A stretch of DNA of 64,000 nt from contig CAKVCR010000001.1 of assembly GCA_934725835.1 (NCBI GenBank), positions 13,491 through 77,490 on the forward strand, written 5' to 3'. Both the position numbers and the translations under genes were made by a program. The notes beneath the pieces are model-generated. The model made no database searches. It was not told the DNA's origin and saw only the letters and a list, made by a program, of their open reading frames with translations. Source of the DNA: an uncultured Odoribacter sp. GTDB taxonomy: Bacteria; Bacteroidota; Bacteroidia; Bacteroidales; Marinifilaceae. Below, piece by piece: positions 39,828-51,000 of the stretch (positions are counted from its first letter, which is position 1; the number at the start of each line of letters is the position of its first letter).

Positions 39828-40274
39828 TGAGTGATAACATCACAAACTTTCCTAAATAAAGTTGGCTTAGTGTTATATCAAGTAATCATCATTATGGCGA
39901 TGTACACAAGATATAGCTATTGGGAGGTTCTATAAAATATCCCAAAGAAGTAAATACTGGAACACCTTAAAGCCAGATAAACTACAACGTAATCGGTAAC
40001 GATAAACGTGAATGTTGCGAAAGCAGAAAAAATTATCTGGATGGTCTATGCTGAGAAAAAGCAGTTTTATACTGTGCTACGGACTTTTATAATAGGCAAT
40101 CAGTAGGACGCACGCCCATATGTTTATGAGCATGAATCCTCAGAGACTACCCATTCTTGGAGTTATGACACGCCTTAGTTGTTATAGCTTTTAATGTATA
40201 GTGAATAATATATTTGTAAATTTAGTATTATTCCTTGCCAGATCGCCGGGAGGCACATAATAAATTTACCATCA

Positions 40275-40784
40275 TTATTGATTGTTTGGTTTCCATTTGT
40301 GACCACAATTTCCACATATGTTCACAACTTTACCACTACCAATAAAGCCGAGCATAATGGAATATCCTCTTGTTGTAGTCGTGGTAGAGGTTGAGCCACA
40401 TTTCGGACATTTTAATGTATTTTTGTTTATTGGTTGTATACTGTTTATACGTCCATTTCCTACTCTTTTATATGATCCGTCAAATTCTTTTGGCACTGCA
40501 TGAGTTTCTAATATAATATTTAGAAGTTGTTCTGCAGCATAAATAGAGATAGTTTGGCATTGACCAAAAATCCACCCTTTTAATTTTTTCTGCTCATCAG
40601 GAGTCATATTAGGGTAATCATCAATTTTATTCAATGCTTCACGAAGATCACGGGGTACTCCGTCAATAAGGCAGAATCCATCTGGTACTTCTTCTACTGT
40701 TGGTAATGGGAAACCGCAATGTATACACTGTTTTGATTTATCAGAAATCATGTTATTACATTCCGGGCATTTAATCATAGACAT
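40275..40784 (-). CDS. Antisense zinc-ribbon protein inside the intron, 169 aa
   Basis: Encoded opposite to the host gene within the intron. ATG 40784, six bases after AAGGAAGGTG. N-terminal zinc ribbon [19 protein letters not shown] and a C-terminal one [12 protein letters not shown]... ICGNCGHKW. Between them is a helical region with [20 protein letters not shown]. It looks bacterial-like and is not a LAGLIDADG, GIY-YIG or HNH endonuclease. It may have its own promoter at 40817-40845. An RNA- or DNA-binding role, or insertion of a host gene, is possible. Confidence 0.75.
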   Translation of the reverse strand: MSMIKCPECNNMISDKSKQCIHCGFPLPTVEEVPDGFCLIDGVPRDLREALNKIDDYPNMTPDEQKKLKGWIFGQCQTISIYAAEQLLNIILETHAVPKEFDGSYKRVGNGRINSIQPINKNTLKCPKCGSTSTTTTTRGYSIMLGFIGSGKVVNICGNCGHKWKPNNQ

Positions 40785-40816
40785 ACAATCACCTTCCTTT
40801 ATAATCATACAATAAT

Positions 40817-40845
40817 AATGTATCACACTTATCAAGACTTTTCAA
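40817..40845 (-). promoter_or_regulatory. Possible promoter of the intron gene
   Basis: On the minus strand, TTGAAA (40840-40845) and TACATT (40817-40822) with a 17-bp spacer and an upstream TG (extended -10 type). Only a moderate match. Confidence 0.45.
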
Positions 40846-40863
40846 TATGTTTATAAAATAAAG

Positions 40864-43800
40864 CAACTACAAAATTTAGGAAATGTTGGAAAAGTCTTTT
40901 TAGACCTTAAATCATACGCTTCTGCTTGCGAAGCGACAATGACAGCAATGGACTTCTCTCAAATTGGTTCATCATTGAGTCAATTTTCTGCCGAAGCTAT
41001 TGCTGCTGGTGCAAGTATGGCAAGCCTTTCTGCAGAACAAACGGCTGCTGCTTTAGCTGCTGCTGGATATAGTTCAATAGAAACGGCTGCTGCAATGGCA
41101 ACGGCTGGATATGATGCTGCAACTGTTGCTGCTGCATTGTCAACACAAGGACTTACTACTGAGCAAATCGCCGGTGCTATGTCTGCCACTCAATTTACAG
41201 CAAGTCAAATCGCTGCTGCTTTAGCTGCTCAAGGGGTTGGAGAATCTGCAATTATCGCAGCTTTGGAAGCAACAGGCTTGAGTTCTGCGGAAGCTGCTGC
41301 TGCTGTTACCGCTGGAACAATGGCTGCTGCAAATGGTACGGCTGCTGTTGCAACGGCTGGTCTTGCTGCTTCTTTGAAAGCTGCTGCTGCCGGATTAGCA
41401 ACATTCTTACTTACTAATCCCGTAGGTTGGGCTATTCTTGCTGCTGGTGCTATTTTTGGTGTCGTAAAAGTAGTTGATGCTTTGACAGAATCTTTTGATG
41501 AAGCGTGCGACAAAGCAAGTGAAGCAAGAAGTACATACGAAACAGCACTAAATGATGTTAAAGATGTAGAAAGCAAACAAGATTCTTTAAGATCAAAAGT
41601 TGAAGAATTGGCAACAGAACATGGTGTTACTTTTACAGATGAAGATACCATTCAGGATATTATCAATAAACTGAAAGAACTTAATCTTTCTGCTACCGAT
41701 GCTCAGTCTTTATCTGCATTGGAAACAACAAACGCCCAGTTATCTTCGCAGTTAGCAATAAAACAGAAAATTGCAGAATATGACCAACAAGAAGCTGCTA
41801 AAGCTGCAAACAATGTTCTTAATAAAAACCGAACATGGGGTACAGGTGAATATGATGTAGATATGTATTCTGGCACATCATATGAGAAAATGCAGTCTGG
41901 TACAATTGTTGATGAAACATTATCTAAGCGTGAAAGACTTACATCTGTTGAACAACAATTAACTGACTATTATAAACAGCAACAAGATCTCATTGATAGC
42001 GGACAAGACAAAACTTCTAAATGGTATCAATCTGCTACAGAATACGAAAAAGTTACCGGCAATATTAAGGATTTAGAGAAAGAACGTGACTCTCTTACTT
42101 CTGATATTAAAGATAACCTTAGTGTTATTTCCGATAACTATGATTCTCTGTTGAATGAAAATGGAGAAGCACTTCCTGGATTTGAGAAAGAAAAAGAAAA
42201 AATAGATAGTCTTTATGATTCTGTTCTTGATGCAAGCGATGCAAACCAACAGTTGTCAGAATCGGAAAGTGAAGCTGCTGACAGTGCAAAGAAAGTTTCA
42301 GATATTTATAGTCAAGCAAGTGCGTCTATAACTCAGACTGCTGATGCTGCTATGACTGCATCACAAACATTGATTTCTGGTATAAGTGCTGCCCAAGAAG
42401 CTATTGCTGGACAGCAAAATGGAAAATCTATATCCCTTGCTGATTTTAATTCAGATGAGTTAAAAGATTATCAAGGTGCGCTTGAATATGTAAATGGTAC
42501 AATGCAGTTGAACGCCGAAAAGGTAAGAGAAATTGCAAAAGCAAAAGCCGATGAACAGGTTGCCATTAACAATTCAAATAAAGCATTAGAACAAGCGAAG
42601 TATCTTGAAAATGCAAAAGAGATAGAGCAGTTAAGAGCTTCTCTTGCGAGTGCTTCTGATTCAGAAAAAGCAAGTATTCAAGAGTCTATTGATGCTTTGC
42701 TTGCCGAAAATAGTGCTATTGCAGATACATGTAAACAATATGATTTATTGTCAACATCTATTCAGGAAGCCGTTGGTTCATATCAGAATTGGCTCAATGC
42801 TCAAGGTGGTTCTGATTATGGAGATATGGCAAATGATGCTGTAAGTGCTATTCAGAGGATTAGAGACACTTATGATTCAAACTCTGATGTATTTGGGGAT
42901 TTTGGTTCAAAAAAATTTGAAGCTGCCATTGATTTCATTGTACCAGATTCAGTTGGTGGTGACGATTTAAGTGCAATTGAATCTTACATGTCTGATTTCA
43001 AGCAGTATTTGAAATTTGATGATAATGGTGCTGTTGATGGTCTGAATATTGACAAATTCTTGGAGAATTCTGTTAATGCCGGACTTATGAAATACAGTGA
43101 AGATGATGGTTTCCAGGTTCTCGGTGGAAAGAAAATGGAGGACTTCGCAGAAGGTCTTAATATGTCTTCTGGAATGGTTCAGGCATTCTTTGATGAATTA
43201 CAGTTAAAAGGTGCTGATTTCGACTGGGGCGATGAGGCTGTCAAAACTATCGGTGACTTAGCCGTTGAAGCAAATGAAGCTGCAGAATCTCTGAGACAGG
43301 TTGACGGAAACAGTGATTTAAAAATTAAAATGGATGTTTCCGATTTGTCCACCACAGAAGAACAGATTTCTGCTTTGGATGCTACTATTGCGGAAATGGA
43401 TGCTGTAAAAGCACGACCAGACGTTGATGCTTCAAGTATTGAAAATGCAAATTCTGTTATTCAATACTGTCTGACTCAGAAACAACTTCTTTCTCAGCCA
43501 GATGTTATGCGTGTTGATACTTCACAGGTCGAAGGTGAAATAAGCAATGCTATCTCACTTTTACAACAGTTCCAAACTGCTACAAACGACCTTGAAATTA
43601 AACAAAAAGTCGGTGCTGATACTACAGAGGCAGAGTCTAAAGTCAACTCTTTAGCTTCTGAAATTGAGGGTATTTCACCAGATATTAAGGCAAAATTGGA
43701 CATTGATTCTACTTCTGTAGATTCAATTAAAAGTTCTATTGCTGGATTATCTGCTGAAACAATCAATGTAAAGGCAAATGTTGATGCTTCTGCAATTGAG

Positions 43801-46800
43801 GGTTATAATCCAGATTCTAAAAAATGTGATGTAATCTATGATCCGAAAACAGATGCTTTGCCGGAATCATTTGATGCAATTAACCGTGATGTAAACTATG
43901 TGCCACATACGGGCAGTTTGCCGGAATCTTTTACAACTCTTACACGTTATGTAAATTATGTAAAGACTGGTGCTGTTGATGTAAATGGTACAGCACATGT
44001 TTCTGGTACTGCAAAAGCCGGTGGTGACTGGGGTACTGCTCCGGGAGGTAAAACACTTGTCGGGGAGCTTGGACGAGAAATCGTTGTAGATCCGCACACT
44101 GGAAGATGGTATACAGTTGGTGACAATGGTGCTGAGTTTAGAGACATACCTGCCGGTGCTATCGTTTTCAATCATGTACAATCAGAATCCTTGTTAGAGA
44201 ATGGTTATGTTGCTGGTCGTGCTGCTGCTCTTGTTAGTGGTACAGCACTTGTTACTGGTGGTTATAAACCGTATAAACCTTCTTCTTCATCTACAAGTAA
44301 AACATCTTCAAAGAGTTCATCAAAATCTAGCAGTGGTTCTTCTGGAAGTAAATCATCTAGTAGTAGATCAAGTGGAAGTTCATCAAAATCATCAAGCTCT
44401 AGTTCAAATAGTTCTTCTGAAAAAGATTTTGAACAGACATTTGACTGGATTGAAATTGCGATAAATAGAATCAGTGAAGCTATTGACAGGGTAAAAGTAA
44501 AAGCAGAAAGTGCGTTCAAAACTCTTACCAAACGTAACAATGCTGCTGCCGAAGAAATCTCTTTAATTACTGATAAAATCAACACTCAGAACAGTGCGTA
44601 TACTAGATATATGCAACAGGCTAATTCTGTCGGTCTTTCATCTGATTGGCAAAACAAAGTAAAGAATGGCACGATTGATATATCTACTATCACTGACGAA
44701 GATTTATCAGATAAGATAAAGGATTTCCAGGAATTTTATGAAAAGGCGATTGAAGCTAAAGATGCTGTGGCAGATTTGCATGAAGAAATCGCCAAGTTAT
44801 ATGCTGACAGATTCAGTAACATTTCCACTGATTTTGATAACCAGTTGGCTCTTGTACAACATTTGACTGATACATATAATACTGGGCTTGATACACTGGA
44901 AGCAAAAGGCTTAAAAGGAAGCAAGGTTTATTATCAAGCTCTCCAAAAAGCTGAGAAAGAAAATCAGGCAATTCTCCAAAAAGAATTAGTTGATTTAACG
45001 GAATCTTTCAATCAGGCAATGGCTTCTGGTGAAATCGAAAAGGGTTCTGAGCAATGGTATGAGATGCAGAAAAGCATCAATGATGTCAAAGAGGCAATTG
45101 ATGAATCTAATCTCTCACTGCTTGAATATCAGAAAACAATGCGTGAGCTTGATTGGGAATATTTTGATTATATGGAAGACCGTATATCAAATATTACCGA
45201 TGAAGCAGATTTTCTCATTGACTTAATGGCAAATGGAAAGTTATTTGATGATAAAGGTCAAATGACAGATACAGGCATGGCAACTATGGGATTACATGGA
45301 CAGAATTACAATGTCGATATGGCACAAGCTGACCAATATGCCAAAGCTATCAAAGAGTTAAATGCGGAAATCGCCAAAGATCCATATAACACTGACCTCA
45401 TCGAACGTAGACAGGAACTTCTTGAATTACAGAGAAAGTCAATTCTTGCTGCCGAAGATGAGAAGCAGGCTATGATTGATTTGGTAAAGGACGGAATCGA
45501 AGCACAGCTTGATTCTCTCAAAGATTTGATAGATGCCTATACGGATTCATTGGATTCAGCCAAAGACCTCTACGATTATCAGAAAAAGGTGAAAGAACAG
45601 TCTGACGAAATTGCTTCTTTACAGAAACAGTTGTCAGCTTATGCCGGAGATAATTCTGAGGAAACTAAAGCTACCATTCAGAAAATCCAGGTTGATTTAT
45701 CTAAAGCTATGGAAGAATTGCAGGAAACAGAATATGAGCAATATATTTCTGACCAGAAGAAATTGTTGGACGAATTATACACTGAGTATGAAACAATCCT
45801 CAATGCACGACTGGACGATGTAGATGCACTTATTTCTGATATGATTGATACAATCAATGCAAATTCTTCTTCTATCGGTGATACAATCCAACAGGAATGT
45901 GCGAATGTTGGATATACTCTCACAGAATCCATGAATTCTATTTGGACGAATGAGGGTGGTGCTTTTGCTGTTATCTCTAAATATGGCGATCAGTTCTTAA
46001 CACAGAATACTTCTACATTGAATGCGATTCTTGGTATTAAGGCTTACACTGACGCTTTAATTGCAAAGGCAGATGCAGAGGCGAAAGCTAAAGCGGAAGC
46101 TACAAAGAAACAGACGGAAGCAAGTAAACCAGCGAGTCAACCTTCAAAACCGTCAAATAATACTCCTTCTACACCGTCAAAACCGGCACGAACTGATAAA
46201 GACTACTATGGTGTTGCTCTTGCTATATGGAATGGTAACTATGGTTGGGGAACTGGAAATACCAGAGTTAGCCGTTTACAAGCTAAAGGTTTTGATGCCA
46301 ATAGAGTTCAAAGTATCGTAAATCAGATGGGCAGAGAAGGTTATGTGCGTTCTGGTGCATGGGTTGGTAGATATCAAGGAATCCGTGACCTTTCACCATA
46401 TCATTACAATAAATATGCTGTCGGTCTGAAAAATGCTCCGAAAGCTGAAAATGCATGGGTAAACGAGCTTGGTAATGAGTCTATTATCAAGCCATCTGAA
46501 AATGCTATTGTAACTCATATTGCGAAAGGTGACAGTGTACTTACCGCCGATGCCACACGGAATATATGGGATATGGCAAGTGATCCATCTGACTTTATCA
46601 ATAGGAACTTGCTTACCAATGGATTGATGTCTGGTATAGGAAACATTGGTGGAAATACATTCGGTGACATAAATATTGATATTCCTATTGAATATGTACA
46701 AGATTATAATGATTTTGTAACTCAATTGCAAAAGGATAATAAATTTGAACGAATGATTCAAGATATGACCATTGGACGTATCAATGGTGGAAGTAAATTT

Positions 46801-46827
46801 GCTAAAGGTAAATATAGATGGACGTAA
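40864..46827 (+). CDS. Tape measure protein, exon 2 (residues 714-2700)
   Basis: Continues the tape measure after splicing (QLQNLGNVGKVFLDLKSY...). Residues about 750-920 are a very Ala-rich, partly hydrophobic stretch (AAALAAAGYSSIETAAAMAT by position 755-775, ending LLTNPVGWAILAAGAIFG), typical of the membrane-interacting core of TMPs. Then long coiled coils, and a Ser-rich linker near 1852-1902 before DWIEIAINRISEAIDRVK. The last 250 residues end in KLDDYYGVALAIWNGNYG-like sequence and a C-terminal tail. An unspliced reading could start at ATG 40939, but the intron signals argue against that. At about 0.15 nm per residue, 2,700 aa would predict a tail near 400 nm. Confidence 0.88.
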   Translation, partial: QLQNLGNVGKVFLDLKSYASACEATMTAMDFSQIGSSLSQFSAEAIAAGASMASLSAEQTAAALAAAGYSSIETAAAMATAGYDAATVAAALSTQGLTTEQIAGAMSATQFTASQIAAALAAQGVGESAIIAALEATGLSSAEAAAAVTAGTMAAANGTAAVATAGLAASLKAAAAGLATFLLTNPVGWAILAAGAIFGVVKVVDALTESFDEACDKASEARSTYETALNDVKDVESKQDSLRSKVEELATEHGVTFTDEDTIQDIINKLKELNLSATDAQSLSALETTNAQLSSQLAIKQKIAEYDQQEAAKAANNVLNKNRTWGTGEYDVDMYSGTSYEKMQSGTIVDETLSKRERLTSVEQQLTDYYKQQQDLIDSGQDKTSKWYQSATEYEKVTGNIKDLEKERDSLTSDIKDNLSVISDNYDSLLNENGEALPGFEKEKEKIDSLYDSVLDASDANQQLSESESEAADSAKKVSDIYSQASASITQTADAAMTASQTLISGISAAQEAIAGQQNGKSISLADFNSDELKDYQGALEYVNGTMQLNAEKVREIAKAKADEQVAINNSNKALEQAKYLENAKEIEQLRASLASASDSEKASIQESIDALLAENSAIADTCKQYDLLSTSIQEAVGSYQNWLNAQGGSDYGDMANDAVSAIQRIRDTYDSNSDVFGDFGSKKFEAAIDFIVPDSVGGDDLSAIESYMSDFKQYLKFDDNGAVDGLNIDKFLENSVNAGLMKYSEDDGFQVLGGKKMEDFAEGLNMSSGMVQAFFDELQLKGADFDWGDEAVKTIGDLAVEANEAAESLRQVDGNSDLKIKMDVSDLSTTEEQISALDATIAEMDAVKARPDVDASSIENANSVIQYCLTQKQLLSQPDVMRVDTSQVEGEISNAISLLQQFQTATNDLEIKQKVGADTTEAESKVNSLASEIEGISPDIKAKLDIDSTSVDSIKSSIAGLSAETINVKANVDASAIEGYNPDSKKCDVIYDPKTDALPESFDAINRDVNYVPHTGSLPESFTTLTRYVNYVKTGAVDVNGTAHVSGTAKAGGDWGTAPGGKTLVGELGREIVVDPHTGRWYTVGDNGAEFRDIPAGAIVFNHVQSESLLENGYVAGRAAALVSGTALVTGGYKPYKPSSSSTSKTSSKSSSKSSSGSSGSKSSSSRSSGSSSKSSSSSSNSSSEKDFEQTFDWIEIAINRISEAIDRVKVKAESAFKTLTKRNNAAAEEISLITDKINTQNSAYTRYMQQANSVGLSSDWQNKVKNGTIDISTITDEDLSDKIKDFQEFYEKAIEAKDAVADLHEEIAKLYADRFSNISTDFDNQLALVQHLTDTYNTGLDTLEAKGLKGSKVYYQALQKAEKENQAILQKELVDLTESFNQAMASGEIEKGSEQWYEMQKSINDVKEAIDESNLSLLEYQKTMRELDWEYFDYMEDRISNITDEADFLIDLMANGKLFDDKGQMTDTGMATMGLHGQNYNVDMAQADQYAKAIKELNAEIAKDPYNTDLIERRQELLELQRKSILAAEDEKQAMIDLVKDGIEAQLDSLKDLIDAYTDSLDSAKDLYDYQKKVKEQSDEIASLQKQLSAYAGDNSEETKATIQKIQVDLSKAMEELQETEYEQYISDQKKLLDELYTEYETILNARLDDVDALISDMIDTINANSSSIGDTIQQECANVGYTLTESMNSIWTNEGGAFAVISKYGDQFLTQNTSTLNAILGIKAYTDALIAKADAEAKAKAEATKKQTEASKPASQPSKPSNNTPSTPSKPARTDKDYYGVALAIWNGNYGWGTGNTRVSRLQAKGFDANRVQSIVNQMGREGYVRSGAWVGRYQGIRDLSPYHYNKYAVGLKNAPKAENAWVNELGNESIIKPSENAIVTHIAKGDSVLTADATRNIWDMASDPSDFINRNLLTNGLMSGIGNIGGNTFGDINIDIPIEYVQDYNDFVTQLQKDNKFERMIQDMTIGRINGGSKFAKGKYRWT

Positions 46828-46831
46828 TTAT

Positions 46832-46860
46832 GGGGAGTGCTTTTGCACTCTCCTATTTTA
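46832..46860 (+). terminator. Hairpin after the tape measure gene
   Basis: GGGGAGTGC and GCACTCTCC form a 9-bp stem with a TTTT loop, then TATTTTATT. Probably a partial terminator. Confidence 0.55.
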
Positions 46861-46878
46861 TTAGGGGAGAAAACTACA

Positions 46879-47175
46879 ATGGAAAATATTCTACAAAGAA
46901 GAAAATTAAATAGACTCACTAAGTCTAACGAGACACTGACACGTATCAATAAAGAGTTGACCGATGAGAATAATTCTTTGAAGCAAAAAATCGCATCTCT
47001 TGAAAAAACAATTACTGATATTCAAGGGTTAGAAGAAACGTATCGTTCTTGTATAGAAGAGACTAAACAGTTAAAGGAAAAATATGCTGATTCCGTCAAG
47101 GAAATCAATAAGATGAAGACGGACTATCAGAAACAAATGAAATCTCTTTTAAGAGATATGAGAAAACAAAAATAA
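46879..47175 (+). CDS. Coiled-coil protein, 98 aa
   Basis: Start chosen at ATG 46879 with AGGGGAG upstream; the longer frame would start inside the preceding hairpin. Nearly all coiled coil (ETLTRINKELTDENNSLKQK, then QLKEKYADSVKEINKMKTDY). Between tape measure and Dit; perhaps an assembly or scaffolding factor. Function unknown. Confidence 0.65.
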   Translation: MENILQRRKLNRLTKSNETLTRINKELTDENNSLKQKIASLEKTITDIQGLEETYRSCIEETKQLKEKYADSVKEINKMKTDYQKQMKSLLRDMRKQK

Positions 47176-47195
47176 AAGGAAGGTGCTGATGTGCT

Positions 47196-48014
47196 ATGTA
47201 TGCTTTAGATTTTGAATATGACGGTCAGTATCTCAGTGATTATGGATTTATAATCTGTAATTTTGACGGTTCATCTGGAATGGAAACTGTAAGTGCTGGA
47301 TCTTCTGTTACTTTTAACAAAGTCGCAAGGCATTCTGGGAAAAAGTATGGATTAACAAGCACTCAGTACGATGAATGTATCGAAGCCACTTTTTGTATTG
47401 GTAAAGATCCTGCTGTTTACGGAAAAGATAATATGCAAATTACCAATGATGAATATAGGGATTTGATGCGTTGGTTAAATCGCCGGGAATTCTTGAAGTT
47501 TCAGCTTCTTGGCGGTGATGATTATGACGGAGAGACTTGTTATTATGAGGCAAGTTTCAATATTGGAAAAATAAAAATTGCAGAAGTTCTATATGGTATG
47601 GAACTTACAATGGAAACAAATAAGCCTTTTGGATATGGACAAGAACAATCTATTACTTGGAATGTCAGTGATCCCACAAAGTCATATATTTTATCAGACA
47701 TTTCAGATGAAATAGGATCTACATATCCTTCTATGGTTATTGAGATAAATTCAAATGGTAATCTTTCACTTCATAATGAAATGGAGGATTGCACAATGGT
47801 TATTAACAATTGTCAAGTCGGTGAAATAATTACAATTGATGGAGATACACAAGTTATTAAATCATCTCTTGACAGTCATCATATATATGATGATTTTAAC
47901 TTTGAATTTTTTAGGATTGGAAATACTATTACGAGTCGAAGTAATAAATTAACTTGTACATTACCATGTAAGATAGAGTTTAAGTATTCACCCATCATAA
48001 AAGATTCTATTTAA
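47196..48014 (+). CDS. Distal tail protein (Dit)-like, 272 aa
   Basis: Hub of the tail tip. Order Dit-Tal after the tape measure is the rule. MYALDFEYDGQYLSDYGFII is a typical Dit start, followed by the N-terminal beta domain and a galectin-like C-terminal part (YPSMVIEINSNGNLSLHNEM). Length and context match. Forms the hexameric ring at the tail end to which Tal and the receptor-binding proteins attach. Confidence 0.8.
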   Translation: MYALDFEYDGQYLSDYGFIICNFDGSSGMETVSAGSSVTFNKVARHSGKKYGLTSTQYDECIEATFCIGKDPAVYGKDNMQITNDEYRDLMRWLNRREFLKFQLLGGDDYDGETCYYEASFNIGKIKIAEVLYGMELTMETNKPFGYGQEQSITWNVSDPTKSYILSDISDEIGSTYPSMVIEINSNGNLSLHNEMEDCTMVINNCQVGEIITIDGDTQVIKSSLDSHHIYDDFNFEFFRIGNTITSRSNKLTCTLPCKIEFKYSPIIKDSI

Positions 48015-48048
48015 TTTTTTCTTTTTGGTTGTAAAGGAGTGAATACAT

Positions 48049-51000
48049 ATGGCGGTAAGAATTAGATTTGACAACACGCACAATATCATTCCACCGACAT
48101 TTGTATTGGCAAACAGAAGTGGAGAAAAATATGGCATTGTTCCTGCATCTAATATTAGATATGGTGACAATTTTAATTCATATGGCGAATTATCTTTTGA
48201 TGTTTATAAATATCAAAATGGAAAAGAATATCACTTATGGAATAAATTACAAAATTTTAAATTGCTTTGGTGTCGAGAATATAATACTTGGTTTGAGATA
48301 ACTGTTGCAATAGATGAAAGTAATGATTTGGTTAAAAATATAGAAGCCAAATCTTTAGGAGAATGTGAAACTTCTCAAATTATGTTATACGGAATAGAAA
48401 TCAATACGGAAGATGACATTAGCCGTGATGATTATAAGCCAACTATACTATATGATCCAGACAATAAGGACGCATCTTTACTTCATAGAATTATGGAAAA
48501 AGCACCCAATTACAAAATATCACATGTAGATACAAGTATAAAGACAATCCAAAGAACATTTTCTTTCGATGGCACAAGCCTTTACGATGCTTTTCAGGAA
48601 ATTGCAAAAGAAATCAATTGTATTTTCATTTTCAATAATGGGATTACTGCTGATGGTAAAATCGCAAGGGAAATTAGCGTATATGATTTGGAGTCCTATT
48701 GTCTTGCATGTGGACATCGTGATGAATTTTCACATAAATGTCCTAAATGTGGTAGTGAAAACATCTTATCTGGATATGGGAATGAAACCAATATTTTTGT
48801 TTCTGTAGACAATCTTGCCGAAGATGTAAATTATAAAACAGATACGGATTCTGTAAAAAACTGTTTTAGACTTGAGGCTGGCGATGATCTTATGACAGCC
48901 ACAATAAGAAACTGTAATCCTAATGGTAGTGGATATATTTGGTATATTTCAGATGAATTGAAATCTGATATGTCTGATGAACTTGCAACCAAACTGGATG
49001 AATATGATAAGTTGTATAATTATTATCAAAACGAGTATATTGCAGAAATTGATGCGTCCGTTCTTGAGAAATATAATTCACTGATTGATAAGTATTACGA
49101 AACGAATAAGGATTTAGAGAAAATCCCAACAAGTGTTACTGGTTATCCGTCTCTCATGAATGCTTATTATAATACTATTGATTTGTATTTATATTTGAAT
49201 GATTCCATGATGCCAGATTCTTCTCAACAAAATACTACGGCAGAACGTGAAGCTGCAAAACTTGGTTATTCTTCTCTTTCGCCTGTTGCTGTAACAGATT
49301 TAAAAAAAGCATCTGCTTCTACTGTAAATTCTGCTGTATTGGCTATGGCTAAAACAATTGTTGATTCACGTTATCAAGTCAAAATAAAGGAAAGCACTTA
49401 TAGCGATAACCATGTTTGGACTGGTAACTTCACGATAACAAATTATTCCGATGAAGAAGATACTGCCGTAAGTTCATTGACAAATGTTACTGTAAATGAC
49501 GAATATCAAGTTTTTGTAGAACAGAAATTAAAAAAATCATTAAGTTCTGCTTCTGATTCTGCAACAAATGTAACTGATTTATTCAAACTTAGTTTAAGTA
49601 CTTTTATCACTGAGATTAAAAAGTATTGTTTATCTCGATTGACATCATTTCATGATTCATGTCAGTCTTGCATAAATATTTTGATCGAACAAGGTATTTC
49701 CAATAAAGACGCTTGGGAAAATCAAGTGCCTGATTTGTATGCTAATTTATATCAACCATATTACGATAAATTACTTGCTCTTGAAGACGAAATCAAATTA
49801 AGAGAGTCTGAGATTGCAATTGTTACTGGAACATATGATAAAGATGGCGATGTGAAAATAATTGGTATGCAAATTATTATAGACAACGAGAAATTAACAA
49901 TTCAAGATACTTTGGATTTTGAAAAATATCTTGGTGATTTGTGGTTGGATTTTGTTTCATATCGTAGAGATGATACATATTCAAATGACAATTATATTTC
50001 TGATGGATTAAATAACAAAGAGTTATATGATAATGCCTTTGAATTTATAAAATCTGCTCAAAAAGAGATATGTAAATCTGCTACTATGCAGCATACAATA
50101 ACTGCTTCTCTGAAAAACCTTTTGGCTATGAAAGAATTTGAGCCAATTTACGATTACTTTGAAGTAGGAAATTGGATTAGAATTCGTGTTGATAAACAAA
50201 TATATAAGTTACGCTTGGTTTCTTATAGTATTGAGTATGACAGTATTGATGACATTGACATTGAATTTTCTGATGTGAAAACTGGTCTTGGGTATATGTC
50301 TGATGTTGACAGTATTTTAAATCAGTCAAAGTCTTTAACGAGTTCATATAATGGTGTTGCACATCAAGCAAATCAAGGAAAGAAAAGTAAGCAACAACTT
50401 GAAGACTGGGTAACAAAAGGTTTAGCACTTACCAAAATGAAAATTATTGATAATGCAGACAATCAGAATATTACCTGGGATTCTCATGGTCTTCTTTGTA
50501 AAGAATATCTTCCTATTACAGATGACTATGATGATAAGCAGTTAAAAATCATAAATCGTGGATTATACCTCACCGATGACAATTGGAAAACTTCCAAAGC
50601 TGGCATTGGTGATTTTACTTTCTATAATCCTGAGTCTGGTGAAATGGAAGAAGCCTACGGGGTAATTGCTGATACCCTTGTTGGTAACTTGATTTTGTCA
50701 GAAAAAGTAGGCGTGTATAATACTCAAAATTCTATCACTATGGACGAACATGGTTTGACCATTACTACAGATGCAACATCTGAGGGTGCGAATATAATGG
50801 CATTAACCGTTCAACGAAAAACTTTGGATTCCGATAACAATGAGGTCACTACTCCTGTCATGTATTTGGATGGTAACGGAAATTTAGTTTTGACGGGTTC
50901 TCTTAGAATTCAGGCTGCTTCCGATACATCTATAAATACATTGAATGACTTATGTGATATCAATAGGTTTGGTGAACAGATTTCAAATGCCGTTCATACT

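Larger units (their letters stand above)
39828..40863 (+). other. Group I intron in the tape measure gene
   Basis: The intron guide 39860-39870 (AGTTGGCTTAG) is complementary to the joined exons CTAAGT+CAACT except for one G-U pair at the splice point. GCTTAG pairs with exon 1 CTAAGT (P1, with the canonical U-G at the 5' site after 39827). AGTTG pairs with exon 2 CAACT (P10). The intron ends with G (40863) as required. TCAGAGACTA at 40140-40149 matches the conserved P7 element of group I introns. Splicing restores the frame (VKNLS joined to QLQNLGN). I could not build the full P3-P9 core. No group II domain V was found. Confidence 0.85.

Noticed and set aside
39907..39920. AAGATATAG as the group I P7 3' strand
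   Set aside because: It lies before the CAGAGACTA element, the wrong order for P7, so it is probably chance.
39828..40863. Group II intron or two separate tape measure genes
   Set aside because: No domain V, no GTGYG start or AY end. P1 and P10 pairing with one guide and the in-frame join explain the interruption better than two genes; ATG 40939 also lacks a convincing ribosome site.
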